From assembly GCA_036495525.1 (NCBI GenBank), contig DASXMR010000033.1:51928-115927 (forward strand): a stretch of DNA of 64,000 bases, given 5' to 3'. The stretch is from DASXMR01 sp036495525. GTDB lineage: Bacteria; Actinomycetota; Actinomycetes; Streptosporangiales; Streptosporangiaceae. Made by a program: the position numbers and the translations under genes. The notes under the pieces are model-generated. The model saw only the letters and a program-made list of their open reading frames with translations, made no database searches and had not been told where the DNA came from. Positions 33,871 to 43,606 of the stretch are shown piece after piece (the stretch's first letter is position 1; each line of letters starts with the position of its first letter).

Positions 33871-36033
33871 TCAGCGCAGTGAAGCGGGCAGCGGCTCGGC
33901 GTGCAGCACGGTGAGCCGGGACACCGCGCGGGTCAGGGCAACGTACAGCCGGTGCGTGCCGCGCGACTCGGCGGCGACGATACGGGCCGGCTCGACGACG
34001 ATCACCTGGTCGAACTCGAGTCCCTTGGCGAGCGAAACAGGCACGATGGTCAGCTGCTGGCCGTTCTGGCCGGCGCCGGCGTCATCGAGCAGCGCGTGCC
34101 CCACGCCGGCGGCGCCGAGCAGCTGGGACAGCTGCGCGGCCTGATCGTCGGCGGCGATCACGGCGGCCGACCCCGGCCGGCTGAGCGCGTCAGCACAGGC
34201 GGCGGACAGCGCGCTGCCGAGGGCCGCCTGGCTCGCCTCGGTGATCACCAGCGCGCCGGGGTCCTGCCGGATCGACCGGGCCGGGGACAGGTTGGGCGCG
34301 ATGCTGGCCAGCAGCCTGCTGGCGAAGTCAAGGATCTGCCGTGGCACCCGGTACCCGGTGTCGAGCACCCGCAGGTCGGCCTCCTGCTTGCCCAGGTTCC
34401 GCAGCAGCTGGTGCCAGCTCTCAGCAGCCCACGGCGTGGTGCCCTGCGCCAGGTCACCGAGCACGGTGGCCGACCCGGTCGCGCAGCGCCTGCCGATCGC
34501 GCGGCATTCCATCGGGGACAGGTCCTGCGCCTCGTCGACCACCACGTGCGCCAGGCTTGGGGTCCGCTCGATCAGGTCGCGCGCCTCGTCGACCAGTACC
34601 GCGTCGCCGCGCGACCAGCGAGCCGAGCCAGGCCCGCGCGGTGGCCGCGCCCAGCAGATCGCCTCCTGCTCGGCCTCGGTCAGCAGGCCGGTCGCCGAGC
34701 GGGCCAGCAGGGCCGGCTCGGACAGCAGCCGGAACACCAGCCGGGCGGGATCGGTCTTCGGCCAGCACGCGTCGACCACGGCGCGCACGGGACGGCTGCG
34801 CGCGACCGCGGCCTGGGTCCGGTCGTCGCAGGTCTCCCCCGCCTCCTCCATCCGGGTCAGGACCACGTGCGCGATCCGCTGCGCCAGCATGTCCCGGCCG
34901 GCCCCGTACCGCACCCCCCGCTCGCGCAGCTCGCCGATCAGCTCGCTGACCTCGGTCGCTGACACCCGCCAGCGGCGTGACCCGCGCGGTACCACGACCG
35001 CCTCGGCCGGCTCGCTGACCTGATCCCACAGCGCCGCCCGCAGCACGTAGGCCATCCGCGCGTCGCCCTTGACCCTGGCGGCCAGGTCGGCGTCGGCTTG
35101 CCGCACCGGGACGGTGGCCAGCAAGTCGGTCACCGGCAGCTGGGTCACGTCCAGCTCGCCGAGCGCGGGCAGCACGCCCCTGATGTATCCAAGGAAGGCC
35201 CGGTTCGGCCCGATGACCAGCACGCCACCGCGGCTCATCCGCTCCTTGTACGCGTACAGCAGGTAGGCGACCCGGTGCAGCCCGACGGCTGTCTTGCCGG
35301 TGCCAGGCGCGCCCTGCACGCACACGGTCTGGTCGGCCTCAGCCCGGACGATGTCGTCCTGGTCCGGCTGGATCGTGGCGACGATGTCGCGCATCGGTCC
35401 GGAGCGCGGCCGCTCGATCTCCTCGATCAGGATCCGGCTCAGCGGAGCCTGCTGCGGGGCGCCCGTGCTGCCGGGACCGGCGCCGCCGGGGCCAGGAGCG
35501 CGGCCTGGCGGCCCGAAGGCCTCGTCCTCGAAGGCGGTGAGCTCCCCGCCGGAGAAGCCGAACCGCCTGCGCCGCTCCAGGCCCATCGGCTCCGCCTGGC
35601 TGGCACGGTAGAACGGCCTGGACACTGGCGCGCGCCAGTCGATCACGACCGGGCTGCCGTCCTGGTCGTGCACGTGGCGCCGGCCGACGTGGAACTGCTC
35701 CCCCGAGTAGGCGCCGGCCGGCCGGCCGTCCTGGCCGGCGGCGGGCGTGTGCTCGCCGGCATAGTCGAGCCGCCCGAAGAATAGCGGCGTGTCGGGCAGG
35801 TCGCTCAGCGCCTGCGCTCGCCGGTACAAGTCCGCCTTCAGGTACTCCTCGGAGACGGGGTCGCCGCCAAGGGCGCGCAGCGAGAGCACGTCCTCTCGCA
35901 TCAGCCGCAGGTACTCGCGTGCCTGGCTGAGGTGATCGCGCTCGGCGGTCAGGACGGGATCGGCTTCTGGCTGGTGGTCAGGGCGGGCCGGGCTGCGGGC
36001 TGCCCGGCGGGCGACGGGACCGGCCGTGGGCAT
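33871..36033 (-). CDS. HelD-like UvrD-family helicase/RNA polymerase-associated ATPase
   Basis: This protein of about 720 residues has an N-terminal long coiled coil (HLSQAREYLRLMREDVLSLRALGGDPVSEEYLKADLYRRA). A superfamily I ATPase core follows, with Walker A GAPGTGKTAVGLHRVAYLL, motif II VVDEAQDLSPME and motif VI-like YVALTRAVSRLTVLHAEPLP. The pattern matches HelD, which releases stalled RNA polymerase. HelR homologues in actinobacteria can also protect against rifamycins. ATG 36033 has a good AGGAG 8 nt upstream. The frame is open a little further, to 36048. Confidence 0.82.
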   Translation of the reverse strand: MPTAGPVARRAARSPARPDHQPEADPVLTAERDHLSQAREYLRLMREDVLSLRALGGDPVSEEYLKADLYRRAQALSDLPDTPLFFGRLDYAGEHTPAAGQDGRPAGAYSGEQFHVGRRHVHDQDGSPVVIDWRAPVSRPFYRASQAEPMGLERRRRFGFSGGELTAFEDEAFGPPGRAPGPGGAGPGSTGAPQQAPLSRILIEEIERPRSGPMRDIVATIQPDQDDIVRAEADQTVCVQGAPGTGKTAVGLHRVAYLLYAYKERMSRGGVLVIGPNRAFLGYIRGVLPALGELDVTQLPVTDLLATVPVRQADADLAARVKGDARMAYVLRAALWDQVSEPAEAVVVPRGSRRWRVSATEVSELIGELRERGVRYGAGRDMLAQRIAHVVLTRMEEAGETCDDRTQAAVARSRPVRAVVDACWPKTDPARLVFRLLSEPALLARSATGLLTEAEQEAICWARPPRGPGSARWSRGDAVLVDEARDLIERTPSLAHVVVDEAQDLSPMECRAIGRRCATGSATVLGDLAQGTTPWAAESWHQLLRNLGKQEADLRVLDTGYRVPRQILDFASRLLASIAPNLSPARSIRQDPGALVITEASQAALGSALSAACADALSRPGSAAVIAADDQAAQLSQLLGAAGVGHALLDDAGAGQNGQQLTIVPVSLAKGLEFDQVIVVEPARIVAAESRGTHRLYVALTRAVSRLTVLHAEPLPASLR

Positions 36034-36143
36034 GACTGATCTCCTCACGTAGCTGGGAGGAAGAAAGGGCAGATGAGCCTAACAGCGACAGCGCCGCAGG
36101 TCATCCCGATATCGGCGGCCGCCGGACCGGGGGACGACCGCGG

Positions 36144-37112
36144 CTACCAGGTCCAGTGGAAGCCGGCGACAGTCCGCTCGATCGAGCGGAGGAAGCGGTG
36201 CACCGAGTGCTGGCTGTCGAGCGTGACCTGCTCCTGCTGCACCACGTCACCGTCGATGCCGTCCCAGCTGGCCCACCAGACGGCCGCCGGCAGGGCCTCG
36301 CAGTGGAACTCGACCCGCAGGTCGAGGTTCTCAAGCCGCCCGATCACCCCGCGCCGGTACTGACGCTCCTGCGGCTGGCAGGAATCGGCCTCGAGGGTAC
36401 GCAGGTAGGTCGTCCAGTACTCAAGCGTCGCTGTCTCGCCCTTGCCGAGCACGGCGGCGAGCAGGATCTCGGTCACGTACATGCTGCCGTCGCCGAGCTG
36501 GGTCAGCTGGGCAGACGTGCCCTGGCAGCCCTGCCCCGTCTCCAGCGCGAGGCTGCCGATGTCGTACAGGTACGGGATCCGGTCGACGCCGTCCGATGTC
36601 GCTTCCACCACCTGCAGCGTGCGCGCCCTGGCCAGCAGCCGGTCGGGTCCGACGTGCACGTGATCGTGCAGCGAGAGCGTCTGGTGCCGCCGGGGACCGA
36701 GCGCGGAACGCACGTTCTCCTCGGTCGCCGTGGCGACAGCCCGCTCGCCGGCCAGCACGCCAGGCGCGCGGATGCCCTCCCAGAGCTGCCATAGCCGGTC
36801 GGCATCGTCTTCGGCGATGCCGAAGGCGTCGATGAACAGCCGCAGCGTGGAACGGCTGAGCAGCCGGGCGGAAAGTACCCGGGACACCGTGTCCTTGAGC
36901 TGCATGGGCCTGGCGTGCTCGTCTGCCGGGCGGCGCGGATTGCCGGCCAGGTGGCGGGCGAGAACCTCGGCCACGGCCAGCTGGTTGATGTTGCCGCGCC
37001 GGGCGCGCACGACGTGCTGCTCCCACAGGTGACGGTAGGGCCCAGGGCGCATCAGCAGTTCTCTTAAATAGACCGCTGCCGCCTGGCTGCCGGAGGGTAC
37101 TGAATCAGTCAC
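36144..37112 (-). CDS. hypothetical protein with possible HTH-like segment
   Basis: This 322-residue protein is of unknown family. Residues 75-105 (KDTVSRVLSARLLSRSTLRLFIDAFGIAEDDADRLWQLW) resemble a helical DNA- or ligand-binding segment. The centre has LSLHDHVHVGPDRLLARARTLQVVEATSDGVDRIPYLYD, and the end is Trp- and Phe-rich. It is soluble, with no signal peptide. I do not recognise a function. The start is ATG/GTG near 37112 in an AT-richer leader (37113-37271) that probably holds the promoter. Confidence 0.65.
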   Translation of the reverse strand: MTDSVPSGSQAAAVYLRELLMRPGPYRHLWEQHVVRARRGNINQLAVAEVLARHLAGNPRRPADEHARPMQLKDTVSRVLSARLLSRSTLRLFIDAFGIAEDDADRLWQLWEGIRAPGVLAGERAVATATEENVRSALGPRRHQTLSLHDHVHVGPDRLLARARTLQVVEATSDGVDRIPYLYDIGSLALETGQGCQGTSAQLTQLGDGSMYVTEILLAAVLGKGETATLEYWTTYLRTLEADSCQPQERQYRRGVIGRLENLDLRVEFHCEALPAAVWWASWDGIDGDVVQQEQVTLDSQHSVHRFLRSIERTVAGFHWTW

Positions 37113-37271
37113 CGGTCGTAGGGCATCCTTCTGCGAAATTAGATCGACATAACAGGACTACCACAAGTCCGCGAGGTCAAACACCGATCCCGGCGAGTCC
37201 GGGCATTCTGGCCGGAATGGGCGCCGGCCGCAGCAGCCACCGGGCGGCTGTAAAGGACGAGCCTAATGACT

Positions 37272-38126
37272 TTAGAAGAGCACCGACATGAACGCGCCGG
37301 CCTCGGTGAAGCCGGCCCGGCGGTACGCAGCCCGCGCCGGGGCGTTGAAGTCGTTCACGTACAGGCTCACCAGGGGAGCCACCGAGCGCTGCGCCAGCGC
37401 GACCACAGCGGCCATACCGCGGGACGCGTGACCGCGACCGCGCAGCCCTGGCGGCACCCAGACGCCCTGCACCTGGCACGCGTGCGGTGTCGCCGCGCCG
37501 ATCTCCGCCTTGAAGACCACCCGGCCGTCCTCGATCCTGGCGAAGGACCGGCCGGTCCTGACCAGCTCGGTGACCCTGGCCCGGTAGGCGGCGCCGCCAT
37601 CAGGCCCGATCGGCGAGACGCCGACTTCCTCGGTGAACATGGCGATGCTGGCCGGCAGCAGGACGTCGACCTCGTCGAGCCTGACCGGCCGGACCAGCGG
37701 GTCAGGCAGGACCAGGGGATCAGATGAGATCACCATCACCGGCTGCGACGCCCTGACCTCGCGCGGGCGGCCCCAGTACGGCTCGAGCATCTCCCACAGC
37801 TGGCTGACGGCGGCCGACGGCCCGACGATGGACGAGCACCGCCGGCCCTGCAGCCTGGCGCGCTCGGCGAAGGCGGTCACCGCGTCGGGACCGGCGCCGA
37901 CCGGGACGAGATTGGCGCCCGAATAGCACAGCGAGGTCAGCCGGCCGGCCTCGTGATAGCCCCACACCTGCGCGCCGAGCCTGGCCGGATCCAGGCCGGC
38001 CGCGTGGATCCGCGAGCTGACGAAGACGTTCGTCACCGCATCGCGGTCGCAGATGGCGAGGACGTCATCGCGGTCGGATTCTGTCAGCAAGCGCAACGAC
38101 GAACGCCACGCTCTGGTGCGCAGCAC
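37272..38126 (-). CDS. DUF4081/GNAT N-acetyltransferase
   Basis: The protein has 284 residues. The N-terminal DUF4081-like half (LLTESDRDDVLAICDRDAVTNVFVSSRI) is followed by a GNAT domain with the acetyl-CoA pyrophosphate loop QVQGVWVPPGLRGRGHASRGMAAVV. This matches the GNAT gene beside ispG in mycobacteria (Rv2867c type). The substrate is unknown. It is followed on the same strand, but separated, by unrelated genes. In the usual order it would be next to ispG. Here an alpha/beta hydrolase lies between them. Confidence 0.82.
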   Translation of the reverse strand: MLRTRAWRSSLRLLTESDRDDVLAICDRDAVTNVFVSSRIHAAGLDPARLGAQVWGYHEAGRLTSLCYSGANLVPVGAGPDAVTAFAERARLQGRRCSSIVGPSAAVSQLWEMLEPYWGRPREVRASQPVMVISSDPLVLPDPLVRPVRLDEVDVLLPASIAMFTEEVGVSPIGPDGGAAYRARVTELVRTGRSFARIEDGRVVFKAEIGAATPHACQVQGVWVPPGLRGRGHASRGMAAVVALAQRSVAPLVSLYVNDFNAPARAAYRRAGFTEAGAFMSVLF

Positions 38127-38204
38127 CTCTCCAGCGTATCGGCTACCGCCGGGCTGCCATGCCCCGTCCCGAACGGCTGGCGCGGCGGCTGCCGGACCGC
38201 TGCC

Positions 38205-39776
38205 TCAGGCGGCCGGCTCGGGCAGCGCCGGGCAGGTGGCGCTGACCAGCCCGGACCCGGACGGCAGCGCGCCGGCGGCGAGGTACCGGTTCAGGTAGCC
38301 GTTCACGCACTGGTTCGGCGGGCTGGCGAGCGACTGCCCGTGGTTGCCGCCACCGGGCACGGTCACCATCCGGGCGGTGGGCAGCTGGCGGCGGGCGATG
38401 AGCGCGCCCTGATACGGGGTAGCGGCGTCGAGAGTGCCCTGCAGCATCAGGATCCCCGGCAGCCCCGCGCCCTTGATCTGGGTGGGCCGGGCCGGGCCGT
38501 GCACCGGCCAGAACGCGCAGGCGGCGTTGAACCACGCGTTGTCCCACGCCTCGAACGGCGCGGTTGCGGCCACCTTCCTGGTGTCGGAGTCCCAGCGGGC
38601 CCAGTTGCGCGGCCAGGCGGCATCGGCGCACTCGACCGCGTTGTAAACGGCGAACTCATTCTCGTCCTGCTTGCCGACCGCGTTGTACTGCGCGATCAGC
38701 TGCGAGGCCGAGCCGGAGCGCAGGTAGGAAGACAGCGCGGCGGCCAGGGCGGGCCAGTAGGCGTCGTTGTAGCCGCCAGCCACGAACGTGTCGTTGAACT
38801 CATCGGGCCCGAGCGCGGGACCGGACGGGCCGGCCGCCGGGTGCCGGGCAAGCTGCTGGTAAGCGCGGGTCCAAGCGGCCTGCACCTGCGCCCGTGTCGC
38901 GCCGAGGTGAAAGACGCCGTCGTGCCGCGCTGCCCACGCGTAGAACGCGTCGATCCGGCCCTGGAACGCGTAGTCCTGCGCGATGTTGTCGGCGTACCAG
39001 GCGCCTTTCGGGTTGACGACGCTGTCCAGCACCATCCGCCGCACCTGCTTCGGGTAAAGCGTGGCGTAGACCTGGCCCAGGTAGGTCCCGTAGGAGAAGC
39101 CGAGGTAGGAGATCTGCTGCTGGCCGAGCGCTGCGCGGATCGAGTCCATGTCCCTGGCCATGTTCAGCGTGGTCATGAACGGCAGCAGCGAGCTGTAGCT
39201 GCGCTCGCAGTCGGTGGCGTAGCCCCGCGCCCTGGCGATCAGCTTCTGCTCGGCGGCGTGACGGGCCGGGACGTAGTCGGGCCGCACCCCGGCGAAGAAC
39301 GAGGGGTCGCAGTGCAGCGACGGAACCGAGGCCCCGACGCCCCTGGTGTCGAATCCCACGATCGTGTAGTCAGCCGCCACCGCCGGGCTCAGCCCGTCCG
39401 CGACGAAGCCAGCGAACGCCCGGCCAGGCCCGCCAGGTCCGCCGGGGTTCACCAGCAGCACGCCCTGGCGCTGGCTGGCCGGCGCGGTGGCCGGCTTCTC
39501 GGACAGGGCCAGGGTGGTCTTCCGGCCGGACGGCTTGGTGTAGTCGAGCGGGACCTGCAGGCTCGCGCAGCTGAGCCCTGCCCCGACGTCCGGGCAGGGT
39601 TGCCAGCTCAGCGGGTGCCCGGCGGCCACGGCCGGCCCGGTCGCGCCAGCGCCGCCCGAGGTGCCAGGCCCGGACCCGGCCGGGTGCTGCCCGCCGCTGC
39701 AGCCGGCCACCGCGAGCGCGGCGCACAGCACCGCCGGCAGCAGCGCAGCGCGCCGCCGGGCGCGCGGCCCGCTCAT
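38205..39776 (-). CDS. secreted alpha/beta-hydrolase, probable lipoprotein (tripeptidyl aminopeptidase-like)
   Basis: This protein of about 523 residues has a lipoprotein signal (RARRRAALLPAVLCAALAVAGCSGG, lipobox AGC). An alpha/beta-hydrolase fold follows: oxyanion region LLVNPGGPGGPGRAFA, nucleophile elbow YLGFSYGTYLG, and a C-terminal domain ending GGGNHGQSLASPPNQCVNGYLNRYL with the catalytic His. This matches the actinobacterial Slp/Tap tripeptidyl aminopeptidase group. ATG 39776 starts the signal. A TTG at 39827 is an in-frame alternative overlapping the ispG 3' end. Confidence 0.82.
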   Translation of the reverse strand: MSGPRARRRAALLPAVLCAALAVAGCSGGQHPAGSGPGTSGGAGATGPAVAAGHPLSWQPCPDVGAGLSCASLQVPLDYTKPSGRKTTLALSEKPATAPASQRQGVLLVNPGGPGGPGRAFAGFVADGLSPAVAADYTIVGFDTRGVGASVPSLHCDPSFFAGVRPDYVPARHAAEQKLIARARGYATDCERSYSSLLPFMTTLNMARDMDSIRAALGQQQISYLGFSYGTYLGQVYATLYPKQVRRMVLDSVVNPKGAWYADNIAQDYAFQGRIDAFYAWAARHDGVFHLGATRAQVQAAWTRAYQQLARHPAAGPSGPALGPDEFNDTFVAGGYNDAYWPALAAALSSYLRSGSASQLIAQYNAVGKQDENEFAVYNAVECADAAWPRNWARWDSDTRKVAATAPFEAWDNAWFNAACAFWPVHGPARPTQIKGAGLPGILMLQGTLDAATPYQGALIARRQLPTARMVTVPGGGNHGQSLASPPNQCVNGYLNRYLAAGALPSGSGLVSATCPALPEPAA

Positions 39777-39813
39777 CCGGGTGCGGTAGGACACCTGCGG
39801 TCCAGGCTGATCG

Positions 39814-40965
39814 TCAGGCCCCGGCAACCCCGGCCTCGGCTTCGGCTTCGGCTTCGGCCAGCTTCATGGCCTCCTCGATCAGGGTCTCCACGATCTGGGA
39901 CTCAGGCACGGTCTTGATCACCTGGCCGCGGACGAAGATCTGGCCCTTGCCGTTGCCGGAAGCCACGCCGAGGTCGGCCTCCCTGGCCTCGCCGGGACCG
40001 TTGACCACGCAGCCCATCACCGCGACCCGCAGCGGCACGTCCATGCCCTCGAGCGCGGCGGTCACCTCGTCCGCGAGCTTGTAGACGTCGACCTGGGCGC
40101 GGCCGCACGAGGGACACGAGACGATCTCCATGCCGCGCTCGCGCAGCCCGAGCGACTCAAGGATCGCGATGCCGACCTTGACCTCCTCCACCGGCGGGGC
40201 GGACAGCGACACCCGGATGGTGTCGCCGATGCCCTCGGCCAGCAGCGCGCCGAACGCGACAGCCGACTTGACCGTGCCCTGGAAGGCCGGGCCCGCCTCG
40301 GTCACGCCCAAGTGCAGGGGGTAGTCGCACTGCTCGGCCAGCAGCCGGTAGGCCTGGATCATCACGACCGGGTCGTGGTGCTTGACCGAGATCTTGATGT
40401 CGGTAAATCCGTGCTCCTCGAAGAGCGAGCACTCCCAGAGCGCGGACTCCACCAGCGCCTCGGGGGTCGCCTTGCCGTGCTTGGCGAGCAGCCGCTTGTC
40501 CAGCGAGCCAGCGTTCACGCCGATCCTGATCGGCACCCGCGCGGCCGATGCCGCCCTGGCGATCTCGGCGACCTTGTCGTCGAACGCCTTGATGTTGCCG
40601 GGGTTAACCCGCACCGCCGCGCAGCCGGCGTCGATCGCGGCGAACACGTACTTGGGCTGGAAGTGGATGTCGGCGATGACCGGGATCTGGGACTTGGCCG
40701 CGATGGCGGGCAGCGCCTCGGCGTCGTCCTGCGACGGCACCGCCACCCGCACGATCTGGCAGCCGGCCGCCGTCAGCTCGGCGATCTGCTGCAGCGTCGC
40801 GTTGACGTCAGCGGTCAGCGTCGTGGTCATCGACTGGACGGAAACCGGCGCCCCGCCGCCGACGGGCACGACGTGCCTGCCGGAGCCCACCATGATCTGG
40901 CGGGACTCGCGGCGGGGCGCGAGCGACGCGGCTGGCATGGCGGGCATGCCGAGGTCAACAGTCAT
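39814..40965 (-). CDS. ispG: 4-hydroxy-3-methylbut-2-enyl diphosphate synthase (flavodoxin/ferredoxin)
   Basis: This 383-residue penultimate enzyme of the MEP isoprenoid pathway forms HMBPP from MEcPP. It has a TIM-barrel part (VQSMTTTLTADVNATLQQIAELTAAGCQIVRVAVPS) and the iron-sulfur ligands CPSCGR (around residue 287) and GCVVNGPGEA (around residue 318). The C-terminus is an Ala/Glu repeat (LAEAEAEAEAGVAGA). It lies in the dxr-rip1-ispG order and should be co-transcribed, with about 10 bp from rip1. Confidence 0.94.
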   Translation of the reverse strand: MTVDLGMPAMPAASLAPRRESRQIMVGSGRHVVPVGGGAPVSVQSMTTTLTADVNATLQQIAELTAAGCQIVRVAVPSQDDAEALPAIAAKSQIPVIADIHFQPKYVFAAIDAGCAAVRVNPGNIKAFDDKVAEIARAASAARVPIRIGVNAGSLDKRLLAKHGKATPEALVESALWECSLFEEHGFTDIKISVKHHDPVVMIQAYRLLAEQCDYPLHLGVTEAGPAFQGTVKSAVAFGALLAEGIGDTIRVSLSAPPVEEVKVGIAILESLGLRERGMEIVSCPSCGRAQVDVYKLADEVTAALEGMDVPLRVAVMGCVVNGPGEAREADLGVASGNGKGQIFVRGQVIKTVPESQIVETLIEEAMKLAEAEAEAEAGVAGA

Positions 40966-40975
40966 CGTGAGCGCC

Positions 40976-42268
40976 TCACTGGGGCAGGTGAATGGGATTG
41001 AAGATGTCCGCCGCGATGAGCACCACGGCGAGGCCGACCAGCAGCGCGAACACCCCGATACTGACCGGCAGGAGTTTCTCGAGGTCGACCAGGCCGGGAT
41101 CGGGGCGCCTGCGGAGCCTGGCCAGCCACGACCTGATCTTCTCGTAGATAACCAGGGCCAGGTGCCCGCCGTCCAGCGGCAGCAGCGGCAGCAGGTTGAA
41201 TGCGCCGACGAAGATGTTCAGCGAGATCACGATCAGCAGCAGCGTGGAGACCGTGAACTGCCAGCCGCCGCCCTGCTCGACCGCCTGGCCGGCGATGTCA
41301 GCGGCGCCCACGACGCTGCTCACGTTCCCGGCCGGGGTCTTCGCCCGGTCGCTGGCGAACAGGTCGGGCAGCGCCGACGGGAGCTTTGCTATCGCCGACC
41401 CGGAGCTGGCCAGCACGTCGCCGAACTGCGTTCCGGCGTAGCTGACCGCGGTGATCGGACCGACCCGCTTGAAGATTTTCTCGTCGACGCCGAAGAAAGA
41501 GCCCTTGCGGCCAGGTACCGCCGCCGGGGTGAGCGACAGGGTGTGCTGCACGCCGTCGCGCTTGACGACCACCGGCACCGGCTTGCCGGGCGGCAGCACG
41601 CGGATCGCCTCGCCGAGCTGAACCCAGGTGTGCACCGGCCGGGACCCGATCTTGGTGACCGTGTCACCGGCCCTGATTCCCGCCACCGCGGCTGGTGAGC
41701 GGCCCAGGCTGCCCTGGCACGTGCCCTGGTCGAGCGCTTTCGCGCTGGCTGGCACGCAGCTGGCGATGCGGCCGATGACGGTCGTGTTCTGCACGCCGAT
41801 TCCCAGGGCGAGGCCGGCCAGCAGCACGAAGGCAAGAGCGAAGTGCATGAACGAGCCGGCCACCAGCACGACGGCCCGCTGCCAGGCAGGCTGGCGGCGG
41901 AACGTGCGCGGCTCGTCCTGCTCGTCGACCTCCTCCAGCGAGCTCATCCCGACGATTTTCACGAAGCCGCCGAACGGCAGCGCCTTGACGCCGTACTCGG
42001 TCTCGCCGCGCATGGTTGACCACAGCGTCTGGCCGAAGCCGACGAAGAACTGGGTCACCTTCATGTGGAACTTCTTGGCCGTCAGGAAGTGACCGAGCTC
42101 GTGCAGCATGACCGAGATCAGCAGCGCCAGCACGAAGATCACGATGCCGAGCAGCCAGGCAAGGTTCGCCCGCGCCAGGGCGACGACGACCGCTACTACC
42201 AGCGCGCCGATGATGAGTGCGCTGCGTGCCCGCCTGACCGTGCCCAGGGTGCGCCATCCCTGGCTCAT
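40976..42268 (-). CDS. RIP-family site-2 metalloprotease (RseP/Rip1)
   Basis: This 430-residue intramembrane zinc protease has the active-site motif HELGH at residues 56-60 in the first membrane segments. A PDZ domain follows (AAVAGIRAGDTVTKIGSRPVHTWVQLGEAI), then the third motif LLPLLPLDGGHLALVIYE. It cleaves anti-sigma factors in regulated intramembrane proteolysis and is related to mycobacterial Rip1. Its ATG overlaps the dxr stop by 4 bp, linking it to MEP-pathway genes as in mycobacteria. Confidence 0.92.
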   Translation of the reverse strand: MSQGWRTLGTVRRARSALIIGALVVAVVVALARANLAWLLGIVIFVLALLISVMLHELGHFLTAKKFHMKVTQFFVGFGQTLWSTMRGETEYGVKALPFGGFVKIVGMSSLEEVDEQDEPRTFRRQPAWQRAVVLVAGSFMHFALAFVLLAGLALGIGVQNTTVIGRIASCVPASAKALDQGTCQGSLGRSPAAVAGIRAGDTVTKIGSRPVHTWVQLGEAIRVLPPGKPVPVVVKRDGVQHTLSLTPAAVPGRKGSFFGVDEKIFKRVGPITAVSYAGTQFGDVLASSGSAIAKLPSALPDLFASDRAKTPAGNVSSVVGAADIAGQAVEQGGGWQFTVSTLLLIVISLNIFVGAFNLLPLLPLDGGHLALVIYEKIRSWLARLRRRPDPGLVDLEKLLPVSIGVFALLVGLAVVLIAADIFNPIHLPQ

Positions 42269-43518
42269 CGCGAGGCCTCTCCCCTTCCGATCCCGCTGAG
42301 CTCACGCGCGCGGCCCCGCGCCCAGCCGTCACTAGCCAGCACGTCGTCCAGCGTCACGCCGGTGCCATCGGGGCCGGTGCCGGCGGAGTCAGTGCCCGCG
42401 GAGTCCTGATGCTCCGAGACTACCTGGGCCACGGTATCGGTGATCCTGGTGAACGGGATGCGCCCGGCAAGGAACGCATCCACGCATACCTCGTTGGCCG
42501 CGTTGTAGACCGCGGGACTGCAGCCGCCCGCCAGGCCGCTGTCCCTGGCCAGCGTCACCGCTGGAAACGCGTCCTCGTCCAGTGGCTCAAAGGTCCACGT
42601 GTGCTGCGCCGTCCAGTCGACCGGGCTGGCCGCGCCGGCTACCCGCTCGGGCCAGCCGAGCGCCAAGGCGATCGGGATCCGCATGTCCGGCGGGCTCGCC
42701 TGGGCGATGGTCGAGCCATCGAAGAACTCCACCATCGAGTGCACCACGGACTGGCGGTGCACCACGACCTCGATCCGCTCGAACGGGATGCCGAACAGCA
42801 GGTGCGCCTCGATCAGCTCCAGGCCCTTGTTCACCAGCGTCGCGCTGTTCACGGTGATGACTGGTCCCATGTTCCAGGTCGGGTGGGCGAGCGCCTGCTG
42901 CGGCGTCACGCCCGCCAGCTCAGCCCTGCTGCGGTGCAGGAACGGGCCTCCGCTGGCGGTGATCACCAGCTTGCGCACCTCGCCGGCCTGCCCGCCGCGC
43001 AGGCACTGCGCGATCGCCGAGTGCTCGGAGTCGACCGGGACGATCTGGCCAGGAGCCGCCCGGCCGGATACCAGCGGGCCCCCCATGATCAGCGACTCCT
43101 TGTTGGCGAGCGCGAGCACCCGGCCCGCATCAAGCGCGGCCAGCGTGGCGGCCAGCCCGGTCGCGCCGGTCACGGCGTTCAGCACCACGTCGCACGGCCA
43201 CGACGCGACTTCGGCGACCGCGTCGGCCCCGGCGAGCACCTTCGGCAGCGGCCGGCGCGGCACGCTGCCGGCAGCCAGTGCCGGCAGCGCGGCGCGGACC
43301 TCATCGACGGCTTTCTCGCTGGCCACCGCGACGACCTCGGCGCCGAACTCGACGGCCTGCGCGGCCAGCAGTTCCGGGTTCCCGCCGCCAGCCGCGAGGC
43401 CGGCGATCCGGAATCGATCCGGGTTGCGGCGCACGATGTCCGCCGCCTGAGTGCCGACCGATCCAGTCGAGCCGAGCAGGACGATGTCACGCTCGCGGCC
43501 GAGCTGAGGTGCATCCAT
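42265..43518 (-). CDS. dxr: 1-deoxy-D-xylulose-5-phosphate reductoisomerase
   Basis: This protein of about 417 residues is the first committed enzyme of the MEP pathway. It has the NADPH site IVLLGSTGSVGTQA at the N-terminus, the catalytic segment LIMGGPLVSGRAAPGQIVPVDSEHSAIAQCL, and the loop and C-terminal ASPPDMRIPIALALGWP. The frame is open upstream to 43728, but ATG 43518 matches the usual start, so I use it. The C-terminus carries a short Gly/Asp/Ser/Thr repeat (DSAGTDSAGTGPDGTG). Confidence 0.93.
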   Translation of the reverse strand: MDAPQLGRERDIVLLGSTGSVGTQAADIVRRNPDRFRIAGLAAGGGNPELLAAQAVEFGAEVVAVASEKAVDEVRAALPALAAGSVPRRPLPKVLAGADAVAEVASWPCDVVLNAVTGATGLAATLAALDAGRVLALANKESLIMGGPLVSGRAAPGQIVPVDSEHSAIAQCLRGGQAGEVRKLVITASGGPFLHRSRAELAGVTPQQALAHPTWNMGPVITVNSATLVNKGLELIEAHLLFGIPFERIEVVVHRQSVVHSMVEFFDGSTIAQASPPDMRIPIALALGWPERVAGAASPVDWTAQHTWTFEPLDEDAFPAVTLARDSGLAGGCSPAVYNAANEVCVDAFLAGRIPFTRITDTVAQVVSEHQDSAGTDSAGTGPDGTGVTLDDVLASDGWARGRARELSGIGRGEASR

Positions 43519-43606
43519 GAGGCCATTGTGCCGGGTTGGCGGGTCCCGGTGCCGCGGCAGCGCCACCCTGCCAGCTGGCCTCGCCCGCCAGCCGCGGCGC
43601 CTGGCG

